NCBI RefSeq assembly: GCF_000413475.1
Contig: NZ_ATFK01000004.1
Location: forward strand, 185,900-249,899
Direction: 5' to 3'
Length of the DNA: 64,000 nt
From: Streptococcus intermedius SK54 = ATCC 27335
GTDB lineage: Bacteria > Bacillota > Bacilli > Lactobacillales > Streptococcaceae
This document shows, in pieces, positions 20,004 through 28,946 of the stretch; positions within the stretch are counted from its first letter, which is position 1; each line of letters opens with the position of its first letter. Both the position numbers and the translations under genes were made by a program. Below the pieces are notes generated by a model, which was not told the DNA's origin, ran no database searches, and was given only the letters and a program-made list of their open reading frames with translations.

Positions 20004-20019
20004 ATTACACCTCATTGTC

Positions 20020-20604
20020 TTATTCATCACTCAATTTACCATTCTTTCGATGTGGAAAAAGCGGAAGTCCGAGCGATGCAATCTTCTCTGCCGGAACCCT
20101 CATACCGTCTTTAATCCATTTAATCAAAACAGAAACCACTGCCGAACTCCAAAAAGAATTCATGTACGTTGAAGCCTCTTTTCTGGAATAATTTTGTTGC
20201 TCTAACATATCAAACACAGCACTTGTCAACAGTTTTTCTAAATTGTAATCTATCGCTAGACTAACAATTCGAGCTTCTTTTTTGACTTCTTTAAACAAAA
20301 ACAACCATACTTGATAAAGTTCTGTTCTCATATTAAATTGTTCCAATTTATCGGTAATCTTTTGCACTGTTCGTTGAAAAATTTCTTGTAAAATCTCTTC
20401 TTTTGAATCATAATTTCGATAAAAAGCTGCACGTGAAACGCCTGCCCTCTCTACTAATTCAGAAATAGTAATTTTGGTCAACTCTTTCTTTTCCAATAAT
20501 TGCAATAAAGAAATCTCCAATGATTCTTTGGTAATTCGATTTGATTCCTGATTTGATATTTTTAAATTTTCTAAGGATTTTTTCGATATTTTACGTTCCG
20601 ACAT
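20020..20604 (-). CDS. TetR-family transcriptional regulator
   Basis: A 194-residue repressor-type protein. The N-terminal HTH is canonical (LTKITISELVERAGVSRAAFYRNYDSKEEIL type, residues about 42-72); the C-terminal domain resembles the TetR_C group often beside DegV genes. Divergent from degV across a 132-nt gap that holds a 15-bp palindrome inside its own promoter, so autoregulation and control of degV are likely. The ligand may be a fatty acid, by association. Confidence 0.9.
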   Translation of the reverse strand: MSERKISKKSLENLKISNQESNRITKESLEISLLQLLEKKELTKITISELVERAGVSRAAFYRNYDSKEEILQEIFQRTVQKITDKLEQFNMRTELYQVWLFLFKEVKKEARIVSLAIDYNLEKLLTSAVFDMLEQQNYSRKEASTYMNSFWSSAVVSVLIKWIKDGMRVPAEKIASLGLPLFPHRKNGKLSDE

Positions 20605-20658
20605 AACATTTTCTTTCTACATGTAACAACTGACTGTAAAGGCTTTCTAAGGCACAGA

Positions 20659-20699
20659 TTTCATGATATAATTGTAAAAAAAGACAAAACTTTTGTCAA
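20659..20699. promoter_or_regulatory. tetR/degV divergent promoters and palindromic operator
   Basis: tetR promoter on the minus strand: TTGACA (20694-20699), 17 nt, TACAAT (20671-20676). degV promoter: TGA plus TATAAT (20667-20672). The palindrome GACAAAACTTTTGTC (20683-20697) lies in the tetR spacer and just after the predicted degV start point. Confidence 0.7.
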
Positions 20700-20736
20700 T
20701 GTCTAACTAATTTACTGCCCAATAAAGGAGAATTTA

Positions 20737-21582
20737 ATGACTTGGAAAATTGTAGCTGATTCAGGTTGTGATTATAGAACTATCGAAAATATTGCTGTTG
20801 ACACCTTATTTGAAAGTGTTCCTTTGACCATTCAAGTAAATGATGAAATCTTTATAGATAATGCTCAGCTCAATATTGATGATATGATGGAAAAAATGTA
20901 TGCCACTTCTTCTGCTTCAAAATCAGCCTGCCCTAGTCCAGATGACTACATGAAGGCTTTTGATGGCGCTTCAAATATTTTTGTAGTCACTATTACAGGA
21001 ACCTTATCAGGAAGTCATAATAGCGCACAAGTGGCTAAAAAACTTTATCTAGAAGAACATCCTAATGTGAATATTCATATTATTGATACTCTTTCTGCAG
21101 GCGGCGAGAATGACTTGATCATCAAAAAACTGAATTTTCTTATTGATCAAGGTTTGAGTTATGAAGAAGTCGTGACAGAAATTACAGCCTATCAAACAAA
21201 AACAAAGTTACTTTTTGTTCTTACAAAAGTTGACAACTTAGTCAAAAATGGGCGACTAAGCAAATTAGTCGGAGCTGTTGTAGGATTACTTAACATCCGT
21301 ATGGTCGGCGAAGCTAGCCAAGACGGGAAGCTAGAGTTACTTCAAAAGGCGCGTGGTGCAAAAAAATCACTCATTGCAGCTTTTGATGAACTCATAAAAG
21401 CGGGCTATGCAGGTGGCCAAATCATTATTGCTCATCGAAATAACCCTAAGTTTTGTCAGCAATTTTCCGAAATGGTGCGAGAAAAATTTCCTCAAGCTGT
21501 TATTGAAGTTATTCCAACTTCTGGCCTGTGCAGTTTTTACGCTGAGGAAAATGGTCTTCTCTTGGGCTATGAAATTCAATAA
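20737..21582 (+). CDS. DegV family fatty-acid-binding protein
   Basis: 281-residue DegV protein, which binds a fatty acid and presents it to the FakA kinase for use in phospholipid synthesis. The family features are the N-terminal ADSGCD, the TITGTLSGSHNSA ligand loop (TxSxLSGT-like) and NGRLSKLVGAVVGLLNI. The start ATG follows AAAGGAG. Divergent from tetR; FakA is not in this window. Confidence 0.93.
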   Translation: MTWKIVADSGCDYRTIENIAVDTLFESVPLTIQVNDEIFIDNAQLNIDDMMEKMYATSSASKSACPSPDDYMKAFDGASNIFVVTITGTLSGSHNSAQVAKKLYLEEHPNVNIHIIDTLSAGGENDLIIKKLNFLIDQGLSYEEVVTEITAYQTKTKLLFVLTKVDNLVKNGRLSKLVGAVVGLLNIRMVGEASQDGKLELLQKARGAKKSLIAAFDELIKAGYAGGQIIIAHRNNPKFCQQFSEMVREKFPQAVIEVIPTSGLCSFYAEENGLLLGYEIQ

Positions 21583-21592
21583 TAGAACAAAA

Positions 21593-21847
21593 ACGATTCA
21601 TACAGATAACCTTGCCACTAACCTAATCATCTACAAACAAATATCAGCTGATCCAAATTGATGTCAGGAGCAAGACTATTTGGGAGACTGGACTGTCGAC
21701 TTGTCTAAGATTGAAAAAAACAATCTGCTTTGTAATTATTGTCTGCAATCTCTGCATGATAGATTACTCAGTCAACCGCTTCGTCTTCAATTTCTTACAC
21801 CTTCTACCTTTAAATTGGAAACTTTTGGCTTGTACTATTACAAATAG
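21593..21847 (+). pseudogene. C-terminal gene remnant with one internal stop
   Basis: One frame reads about 85 codons up to a TAG at 21845-21847, interrupted only by TGA at 21659-21661. The downstream part (DYLGDWTVDLSKIEKNNLLC ... ending FGLYYYK) looks like real protein. There is no start codon or Shine-Dalgarno; it begins right after the degV stop. The parent family was not recognised. It overlaps the satE stop by 10 nt. Confidence 0.4.
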
Positions 21848-22569
21848 AGCAAGCCAAAAACAATTAGCACACTAATCATGCTAAAAAGCGAGCCGATAAG
21901 ATAGTATTCTGCAAAGGATTGACTTTCAGAAATTTTATTATAACGTGCAATTGACTTAGCAGTAAAAACTAAGCCAACTGAAGCGAACTGTCCAAATATG
22001 AGAGATAGAGCCATAATATAACGTTCTAAAATCCCAATCATTGCTCCCGCACCTGCTATAGTATCTTGATTATCTCCTTTTGACTGATACCTACTGAAGA
22101 AAAGTTTAAATAAAATATTAATCGGTTTTCCAACTACTGCTAAAAATAAAAGCGTCTGAACTACTGCAGCACTATTTTTTAGCCAGAGTGGATTTATTTT
22201 GCTTGCTAATAAAACGTAAAAAAGAAACATACAAATTAGATGCAGTAATTGGTCAACAATAAAAACTTGTTTAGTCAATCTTTTTATTTCTATGAAAGTA
22301 TTGAACTTGTATTTCAAGAAATCAATCACTGCATGACTAATCCAAACAGTAACAAAATATAAACTGTTTTTTGGAAAAAGAACACTCAACATTAGCAATG
22401 GAAGAAAAACAATGATTAGATGTAACATTAAATATGGTAATTTCCGACTTTTTAAGTCGGCTATTTTTTGACTCTGCCATTGAAAATCAGCTAAAACATG
22501 AGCTATCAACGTTAATAATAAGATTGGATTTTGCAAGAAGAAATCTGAAAATCCCCACAACTTAGACAT
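21838..22569 (-). CDS. satE: SatE-like DUF3307 membrane protein
   Basis: 243-residue integral membrane protein with about six hydrophobic segments, family DUF3307. The N-terminus holds HVLADFQWQSQKIADLKSR and a short later HAVIDFLKYKF, both with His/Asp pairs typical of the family. It overlaps satD by 8 nt, so the two are translationally coupled. In S. mutans the satCDE genes next to ylxM-ffh are linked to acid tolerance; the molecular role is unknown. No ffh is nearby here. Confidence 0.8.
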   Translation of the reverse strand: MSKLWGFSDFFLQNPILLLTLIAHVLADFQWQSQKIADLKSRKLPYLMLHLIIVFLPLLMLSVLFPKNSLYFVTVWISHAVIDFLKYKFNTFIEIKRLTKQVFIVDQLLHLICMFLFYVLLASKINPLWLKNSAAVVQTLLFLAVVGKPINILFKLFFSRYQSKGDNQDTIAGAGAMIGILERYIMALSLIFGQFASVGLVFTAKSIARYNKISESQSFAEYYLIGSLFSMISVLIVFGLLYL

Positions 22570-23239
22570 GCCTACTCTCCTCCTTTGCTATCTCTTTTAA
22601 TATCTGATTCATAGCAACTCGTTTATTTCTGAGATAAATTTTTAGACCACTTGCCTTGATACGTTTATTAAAAGCACTTGGAGTAATACCGAGCAATCTT
22701 GCTATTTCTTTATGCGAAAATGTTTCATCATATATATTTTCAGTCAGTAATTGTTTGAGTACATCATATTGAACTTCTGTCCACTTGGACTGAATAAAAG
22801 AACACGCAGCTAACATAGCATTGACAGTCCAGGTGACTTCTTCATCCGCCAAAAAAACTGAAATGTGATTGATGCCATAATCATTCTTGTCGTGGATATG
22901 ATTAATGGCTTCTCTAGCCAACCAATATGCAGGACCATCAGAACCTATACTTTGTTCTTTATTGATTTCTGTAACCATTTCTCCAACACCAATACCGAAT
23001 CGAATTTCATAAGGAGAAAATGCAACAGAAAGCTGATCTATGATTTGAAACATATAGGAATTCGGTGAGAACAAGGCTTGAAATTCATCTCCAGTTGTGA
23101 CTGTAAAAGGGGAAATTAAATAGTCCTGATATTGCCAATTCAGCTCTTTCATCAATCGCAATAACTGCTGTTGTACCTGTGCTCGATCCTGTATTTTTTT
23201 TGATTCAATAATATCTCCAATAAGAGCAATATACATCAT
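22562..23239 (-). CDS. satD: SatD family protein with cyclase-like core and HTH
   Basis: 225-residue SatD protein. The N-terminal part has IALIGDIIESK (D9), TTGDEFQALF (D51), then RFGIGVGE (80-87) and GSDGPAYWLAREAI (99-112). The spacing of two Asp motifs and the GxGxG and A-R motifs resembles the class III nucleotidyl cyclase fold. A helix-turn-helix follows (SHKEIARLLGITPSAFNKRI, about 175-194). The start ATG has GGAG 9 nt upstream. It is first in an operon with satE behind a repeat-rich promoter. Catalytic activity is inference only. Confidence 0.85.
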   Translation of the reverse strand: MMYIALIGDIIESKKIQDRAQVQQQLLRLMKELNWQYQDYLISPFTVTTGDEFQALFSPNSYMFQIIDQLSVAFSPYEIRFGIGVGEMVTEINKEQSIGSDGPAYWLAREAINHIHDKNDYGINHISVFLADEEVTWTVNAMLAACSFIQSKWTEVQYDVLKQLLTENIYDETFSHKEIARLLGITPSAFNKRIKASGLKIYLRNKRVAMNQILKEIAKEESRHV

Positions 23240-23260
23240 CTTTTCACTCCTTTTTGTCTA

Positions 23261-23332
23261 TTATAATGGAAATTTTAAAAAATTTCCATTATAAAGGACA
23301 TTTTCAGAAATTTCCATTATAAAGGACATTTT
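23261..23332 (-). promoter_or_regulatory. satD promoter region with palindrome and direct repeats
   Basis: A perfect inverted repeat with 16-bp arms and 2-nt spacer (23261-23276 / 23279-23294, arm TTATAATGGAAATTTT) is followed by two perfect 25-nt direct repeats (23280-23304 and 23308-23332) at a 28-nt period. Each contains a TTATAATGG segment, so TATAAT -10-like boxes fall inside the repeats on the minus strand. Confidence 0.8.
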
Positions 23333-23390
23333 TTAAATTTTACTTTTTTTGAAAATACAGCTAAATGCCATACATTCACTGATTTTCGAA

Positions 23391-24134
23391 TTAATTATCC
23401 GTTAATTTCCATACTTTACTGAGTACCTCACCAATCTTGCCCTCGATGATTAAGCTAGCTTGATTATCATGTACCACTTTACTTTTATTGATAATGACTA
23501 GCTGTCTTCCTTGAAAATACTGAACCAAACTAGCCGCAGGATAAACAACTAATGAAGTTCCACCAATAATGAGCAGATCTGCTCGACTAATAGCCTGAAT
23601 TGCCTGATTAAAAACGGTCATATCCAGAGATTCCTCATAAAGAGTCACATCTGGCTTAACAATGTGGCCACAAGTCTCGCAATAAGGAATACTTCCAAAC
23701 AATTTCAAAAAATCCTCTAAATCATAAAAACGATGACAATTGGTACAATAATTACGGTCTACACTACCATGTAGTTTCAATACATTTTTACTTCCTGCCA
23801 TCTCGTGTAAACTATCAATATTTTGTGTGATAATCGCTTTGAGTTTTCCTACATTCTCTAAATGAGCTAAATAGATATGTGCTACATTTGGTTTAGCATC
23901 AGGATAAATGAGATATTTCTTGTAAAAATCAAAAAACTGCTTTGGATAATGTTCAAACATTGTATAGGAAACTAGTTGTTCTGCTGTGAAGTGTTGATTT
24001 AATTCAATATTGTAAATACCATTAGAACTACGAAAATCTGGAATGGCAGATTCGGTTGAAACACCTGCACCACCAAAAAATACTATATTTTGGCTATTTC
24101 GAATAATACGAGCAAGTTCTTCAATTTTATCCAT
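23391..24134 (-). CDS. Sir2-type NAD-dependent protein deacylase
   Basis: 247-residue sirtuin, cytosolic. NAD-binding motifs GAGVSTESAIPDFR and TQNIDSLHE; catalytic H122 (LKLHGSV); zinc cysteines C130, C133, C152 and C155. The set fits a bacterial class U/M sirtuin that removes acyl groups from lysines. The start follows AGGAGG. It lies between eno and the satDE operon on the same strand with no shared operon evidence. Confidence 0.93.
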   Translation of the reverse strand: MDKIEELARIIRNSQNIVFFGGAGVSTESAIPDFRSSNGIYNIELNQHFTAEQLVSYTMFEHYPKQFFDFYKKYLIYPDAKPNVAHIYLAHLENVGKLKAIITQNIDSLHEMAGSKNVLKLHGSVDRNYCTNCHRFYDLEDFLKLFGSIPYCETCGHIVKPDVTLYEESLDMTVFNQAIQAISRADLLIIGGTSLVVYPAASLVQYFQGRQLVIINKSKVVHDNQASLIIEGKIGEVLSKVWKLTDN

Positions 24135-24211
24135 ATTATCCTCCTAAAATTTATCGACACAATAAAGAAAAAATCGACTAGTTTCACTAGCCGATTCGTA
24201 TTATAACTGAA

Positions 24212-25519
<1,308 letters not shown>

Positions 25520-25553
25520 TTACTCTCCTTTGAGTTATTTTATTTACATTCCT

Positions 25554-25582
25554 ATGATACCTTAAAAATCAGGTTTTTTCAA
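25554..25582 (-). promoter_or_regulatory. eno promoter
   Basis: On the minus strand TTGAAA (25577-25582), 17 nt, TATCAT (25554-25559). The rest of the 366-nt gap 25517-25882 is AT-rich; apart from the lipoprotein promoter near its right end I see no gene in it. Confidence 0.75.
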
Positions 25583-25840
25583 GGAAAAATAGACATTCTA
25601 GTAAAAATAAATCAAGATATTTAAAGAAAACGATTACAATTTTAGTATGTAATTTACTTTAGTAATCATTATACTGAAAATAGCAAAAACTATCTCTTCA
25701 CGAAATGTCACTGAGCATTTCCTAGCTTTCGTTTTAGACTTCAAATGTACAACCGGTTTATCGATTTTATAATATTTTGGTAATATATTTTACTTTTTTT
25801 GTGTCAACTCCAGTTTTTTCTTTAATTTTTTATTCTTTTT

Positions 25841-25849
25841 TGTTACTAT
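25841..25849 (+). promoter_or_regulatory. lipoprotein gene extended -10
   Basis: TGT then TACTAT (25844-25849), 34 nt before the start codon; the -35 region is a T-rich tract. Confidence 0.45.
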
Positions 25850-25882
25850 GTTTAAAAATAAGAAAATTTTAGGAGGTTAAGA

Positions 25883-26425
25883 ATGAAAAAGAAATTCTTA
25901 CTTACTGCTATACTTACATCTGCCCTTCTATTAACGGCTTGTGGTCAAAAAAACAATTCAACAAGTCAGTCTTCTTCTACAACAGAGAAGACAACTTCTT
26001 CAAGTAAATCTTCTTCTACAGAAGAAAAAACAACTGAATCTTCTTCAAAAGAAAATACCGGCTTCCTTACTTACTCTGATGGTAGCAAAATTACTGTTAA
26101 TGGTAAAGACTTCAAGCTGACTAACAGCAATGGAATGACCATTACCTATAATGATGATAAGAAGTCATATGCAATCCATGAAGCTAACGGCTCAACAATC
26201 ACAAAGAATGGTGACGGTTCATATGCCATTGTTCTTGCTTCAGGTGACAACATTGCATTTAAATCTAACGGAACGTATGTCGTAACAACAGCAAGTGGTT
26301 CTATTAAAACAGGAAATGGAGCAGATGAGCTAAATAAGTATCTATCTGAAAAAGGACTTTCAACTATTTCAGACTATGATAAAAAAATCAGTGATATTTT
26401 AGAATTTATCAAAAAAAATAAATAA
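25883..26425 (+). CDS. putative lipoprotein with Ser/Thr-rich linker
   Basis: 180 residues. Lipoprotein signal peptide MKKKFLLTAILTSALLLTAC with lipobox LTAC and Cys20. A Ser/Thr/Glu/Lys low-complexity linker (about residues 25-58) leads to a domain of repeated short beta-type units (DGSKITVNGKDF, NGMTITYNDD, NGSTITKNGDGSYAIV, NGTYVVTTASGSI), then a helical tail. No enzymatic motif; function unknown. AGGAGG precedes the ATG, and a clear terminator follows. Confidence 0.85.
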   Translation: MKKKFLLTAILTSALLLTACGQKNNSTSQSSSTTEKTTSSSKSSSTEEKTTESSSKENTGFLTYSDGSKITVNGKDFKLTNSNGMTITYNDDKKSYAIHEANGSTITKNGDGSYAIVLASGDNIAFKSNGTYVVTTASGSIKTGNGADELNKYLSEKGLSTISDYDKKISDILEFIKKNK

Positions 26426-26439
26426 TTTAGAGTCTTATC

Positions 26440-26469
26440 CTCTCGTTTCTTTTAGAAACGGGAGTTTTT
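26440..26469 (+). terminator. lipoprotein gene terminator
   Basis: 10-bp stem (26440-26449 / 26455-26464, one T-G pair), 5-nt loop, followed by TTTTT. Confidence 0.85.
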
Positions 26470-26493
26470 AATCCCAGATGTAGATATCATCCT

Positions 26494-26521
26494 TTGAGAA
26501 ACATTTCTTTTATGATACAAT
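26494..26521 (+). promoter_or_regulatory. yueI promoter, predicted leaderless
   Basis: TTGAGA (26494-26499), 16 nt, TGA plus TACAAT (26516-26521), then exactly 6 nt (TTTATT) to the ATG. No Shine-Dalgarno. Confidence 0.65.
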
Positions 26522-26527
26522 TTTATT

Positions 26528-26980
26528 ATGACAGATATAAATAAAGTACTAATAGAAAAATCTCAAGGGGGGTTAACATTAAAACCTGATGAGCAAAGAA
26601 AGTTTTTAGAAACATTTGAGGAACGGGTCATTGCAGAATGTAGCATTGATGAAGCTAATAGTACCCTTATCCACAGCCACTTTAAAGAAATTTTGCAAAA
26701 AATTAGCTCAGACTATCAGCCTGTAACTGTGAAGATATCTCCTGCAGTCACTAGCCAATATCAAATTTTTTACTTAAAAATAGCAAAAGATCTTGGTTGT
26801 AAAGCAACAATTGTATCTAGCAACTGCCAGAATTCTCCATTTGGATTGGTTATTCATAGCGATCATCCAGTAGAGATTACCGAAAAAGAAATCCTTATCC
26901 AATTTTCTGAACTTTTCCAATCAGATTTACCCCAACAAGCAGAAAAGAAACCTTCTTTTTGGAAAAGATTGTTTCATTAA
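26528..26980 (+). CDS. YueI family protein (DUF1694)
   Basis: 150-residue cytosolic protein of the DUF1694/YueI family, function unknown. The family's N-terminal pattern is present (PDEQRKFLETFEERVI). The C-terminus is basic/aromatic (KPSFWKRLFH). The ATG is 6 nt after an extended -10 and lacks a Shine-Dalgarno, suggesting leaderless translation. An NTF2-like gene begins 12 nt after its stop codon, with AAGGAGG overlapping the stop. Confidence 0.85.
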   Translation: MTDINKVLIEKSQGGLTLKPDEQRKFLETFEERVIAECSIDEANSTLIHSHFKEILQKISSDYQPVTVKISPAVTSQYQIFYLKIAKDLGCKATIVSSNCQNSPFGLVIHSDHPVEITEKEILIQFSELFQSDLPQQAEKKPSFWKRLFH

Positions 26981-26991
26981 GGAGGTCACTA

Positions 26992-27315
26992 ATAACAAAT
27001 TTAGAAACATTAACCTTGTTCTTTCGAGCGGAAAATCAAAGAGATTGGAAAACTTACCAAAAATTTTTACATCCTAAAATCATCTGGGAATTGCATGAGC
27101 AAAAGGTTTCTGTTATTCGTGGAATAGAAGATTACCTTTCTAAGATTCAGCAAGCCTATCATCATAACACCATTCAATTTTCCTGTTTACATGCCTTTTC
27201 AACAGACGAAAATCGGATTGTTACTATTCTCAAAAATGATTTTGGTCAACTATCCTGTAATATTTTTGAGTTTGAAAATGGTTTAATTATCAGAGAATAT
27301 GAATATTTGTTATGA
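26992..27315 (+). CDS. NTF2/SnoaL-like protein with apparent ATA start
   Basis: About 107 residues resembling the NTF2-like fold: helical start (LFFRAENQRDWKTYQKFLHP), then KIIWELHE, VIRGIEDYL and a beta-rich C-terminus (RIVTILKNDFGQL, NIFEFENGLIIREYEYL). The ideal Shine-Dalgarno AAGGAGG (26979-26985) is 6 nt before ATA at 26992, and there is no ATG/GTG/TTG at that spot. The nearest in-frame candidate upstream is a TTG at 26959 inside yueI, before the Shine-Dalgarno. Possible rare AUA initiation or a recently lost ATG. Confidence 0.6.
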   Translation: MTNLETLTLFFRAENQRDWKTYQKFLHPKIIWELHEQKVSVIRGIEDYLSKIQQAYHHNTIQFSCLHAFSTDENRIVTILKNDFGQLSCNIFEFENGLIIREYEYLL

Positions 27316-27365
27316 TATTTCCATGTCTGAGAACTAGTACACCTTGTAATCTAAAACAAATATAA

Positions 27366-27402
27366 TCGGAGGTTAAGAACTTTTTGTTCTAACCTCTTTT
27401 TT
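27366..27402. terminator. terminator after the NTF2-like gene
   Basis: GAGGTT(A)AGAAC pairs with GTTCTAACCTC around a 5-nt T loop, with one bulged A, followed by TTTTTT on the plus strand. It also lies at the 3' end of the converging hisK pseudogene. Confidence 0.8.
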
Positions 27403-28151
27403 ATAGTAACATTCCTTCTTCTATGTCAAATTCCGTTAGGATTTGCTTAATGCGGTCGAAATTCAAGCGAAAATGTTCTAACGTATGGGCCATCAGAGCC
27501 CACAGAATACTTTGTTCCACCCAATTCTTTTACCAAAGATAGAGCATAGATATAAATATCTTCATAATAATAGAAATACATAGACTTGCAATTCAGTTTA
27601 AAAGTCAAGTTCTACTCTATCATTTTCTGAAAGAGGGCACGAAGTTGAGGTTCAAAGTTTTTCAGTTCTTCTACCGTCACATCAAACTTGCGAAAACCAT
27701 AGTCAAAATGAGCCAAAACATGCGCTGGAATATTTTCAATAGCTTCTTCTAATTCTTTAAAGTAAATTGGAATAACTTTCATTTTGTCACATTGCAAAAC
27801 AGGATCTTCTAAATAATTAAATTTCCCAGTGTGATGAACAGATAAAAGTTTCAAATCATAATTTTTATTTTCTAAGAAAGCTAAAATATCGTTCTTTCGT
27901 GGTCTATAATAGCCAATCTCAATTCCTTTTTTGATTCGATTTCCGTATTTCCGATTGAGAGCAGCTATTTTTCTGGAATAAGACTCATAATCAGGAATAT
28001 CATCGTGAAGAGAGCCTGCATCATACGGATAGGGATTAGATAAATCCAGATGTTCAGTCGTCACGATTTCACCATCGTAATGTTCCAAATAATCTTTGAA
28101 ATCAGCATCTGAATCGTAAGAAAAGTAAGTATGAAGATGATTATCGCGCAC
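27401..28151 (-). pseudogene. hisK: histidinol-phosphatase (PHP family), broken
   Basis: The intact N-terminal 179 codons encode a PHP phosphoesterase (DNHLHTYFSYDSD, EHLDLSNPYPYD, SVHHTGKF, AHFDYGFRKFD). A TAG at 27612-27614 ends this frame. The same frame continues with good homology-like sequence (CKSMYFYYY, KELGGTKYSVGSD), then one extra G/C in the run near 27487-27491 shifts it; the next frame completes AHTLEHFRLNFDRIKQIL and ends EEGMLL. Restored length is about 249 residues, the normal size. No other his genes are nearby. Confidence 0.85.
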
Positions 28152-28362
28152 AATATTTTCCTCCTATCATTCCATAAAATTATACCAGAAACTTTAAAAA
28201 ATGTCGTTTTTAGTTTCACCATCACTTTTTCATTCAACCACTCGTCTCAAAAAAAGCACAAAAATGAAACCTAAATTGAGACAATCGCAGTCAAAGCTCG
28301 TCTTTTCAGTCCTCACCCGTTTCTCAAACCATCTGTCGCCTCTGCTTGCTTTCAAATTCTAG

Positions 28363-28392
28363 TTGACAATTTCTTTTCCTTTATGGTAATTT
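28363..28392 (+). promoter_or_regulatory. promoter of the Mga-like pseudogene
   Basis: TTGACA (28363-28368), 18 nt, TAATTT (28387-28392) with TGG before it. GGGGG lies before the ATG at 28412. The stretch 28152-28362 holds no gene I can see. Confidence 0.5.
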
Positions 28393-28411
28393 TGAGAATA
28401 GGGGGAAATTT

Positions 28412-28854
28412 ATGTTAGATCACTATTTGGAAGAAACAATTTTAAACAAAGCGGAAATGTTGCAAATTCTGCTGGAGTTTCAGACACTAGACATCAAACA
28501 GCTCGCACAATCACCAGTTTAAGCGAGAAGACTATCTATCAACATCTAGCCGAATTGAAAGAAGAATTTCAAGATTTGTTTTGGCTACAGGTGAGTAAAT
28601 GTACCATTTATTTAGAAGTCTTTACCCAACTCAATCCGCTAGTCTGCTTTCACCGCATTTATCAAGATTCTACATTCCTACGTCTCTTACGCTATTTCTT
28701 ACAGAACATGATTTCCCGTTCTAGTCATCATCCCAAAGAGCGCGGTGTTTCAGTTTCTCTTCGTAAAAGCTGCCTTGGATATATTTTGTCAGTATGGGTA
28801 TTTATTCCTAGTATATCAAAAAAGCCATCATATGATGGCTTTTTAGCAAGCTAA
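28412..28854 (+). pseudogene. Mga/RofA-like regulator, frameshifted and truncated
   Basis: The ATG opens MLDHYLEETILNKAEMLQIL and an HTH start (FQTLDIKQLAQ), then a TAA after 36 codons. Shifting frame at about 28510 restores ITSLSEKTIYQHLAELKEEF, the rest of the HTH, and CTIYLEVFTQLNPL typical of Mga-like proteins. One missing base (CAATCACC for CAAATCACC) explains it. The sequence loses regulator character at about 28740 and runs into a terminator, so roughly three-quarters of a normal 480-500-residue regulator is gone. Confidence 0.7.
28819..28844 (+). terminator. terminator after the Mga-like pseudogene
   Basis: AAAAAGCCATCA / TGATGGCTTTTT 12-bp stem with a 2-nt centre and flanking T-run. 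Confidence 0.8.
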
Positions 28855-28946
28855 AAATCATCTTCTCACAATGTTAAGTCATAACAAACTAAATAACTAC
28901 AGTTGAAAATGGATAAAAATGATTATCAAAAGGGCGACAAATAAGT

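Noticed and set aside
25626..25639. cre-like sequence AGAAAACGATTACA upstream of eno
   Set aside because: Two mismatches to the consensus, including the central CG-Y position, and about 50 nt upstream of the -35; too weak to claim.
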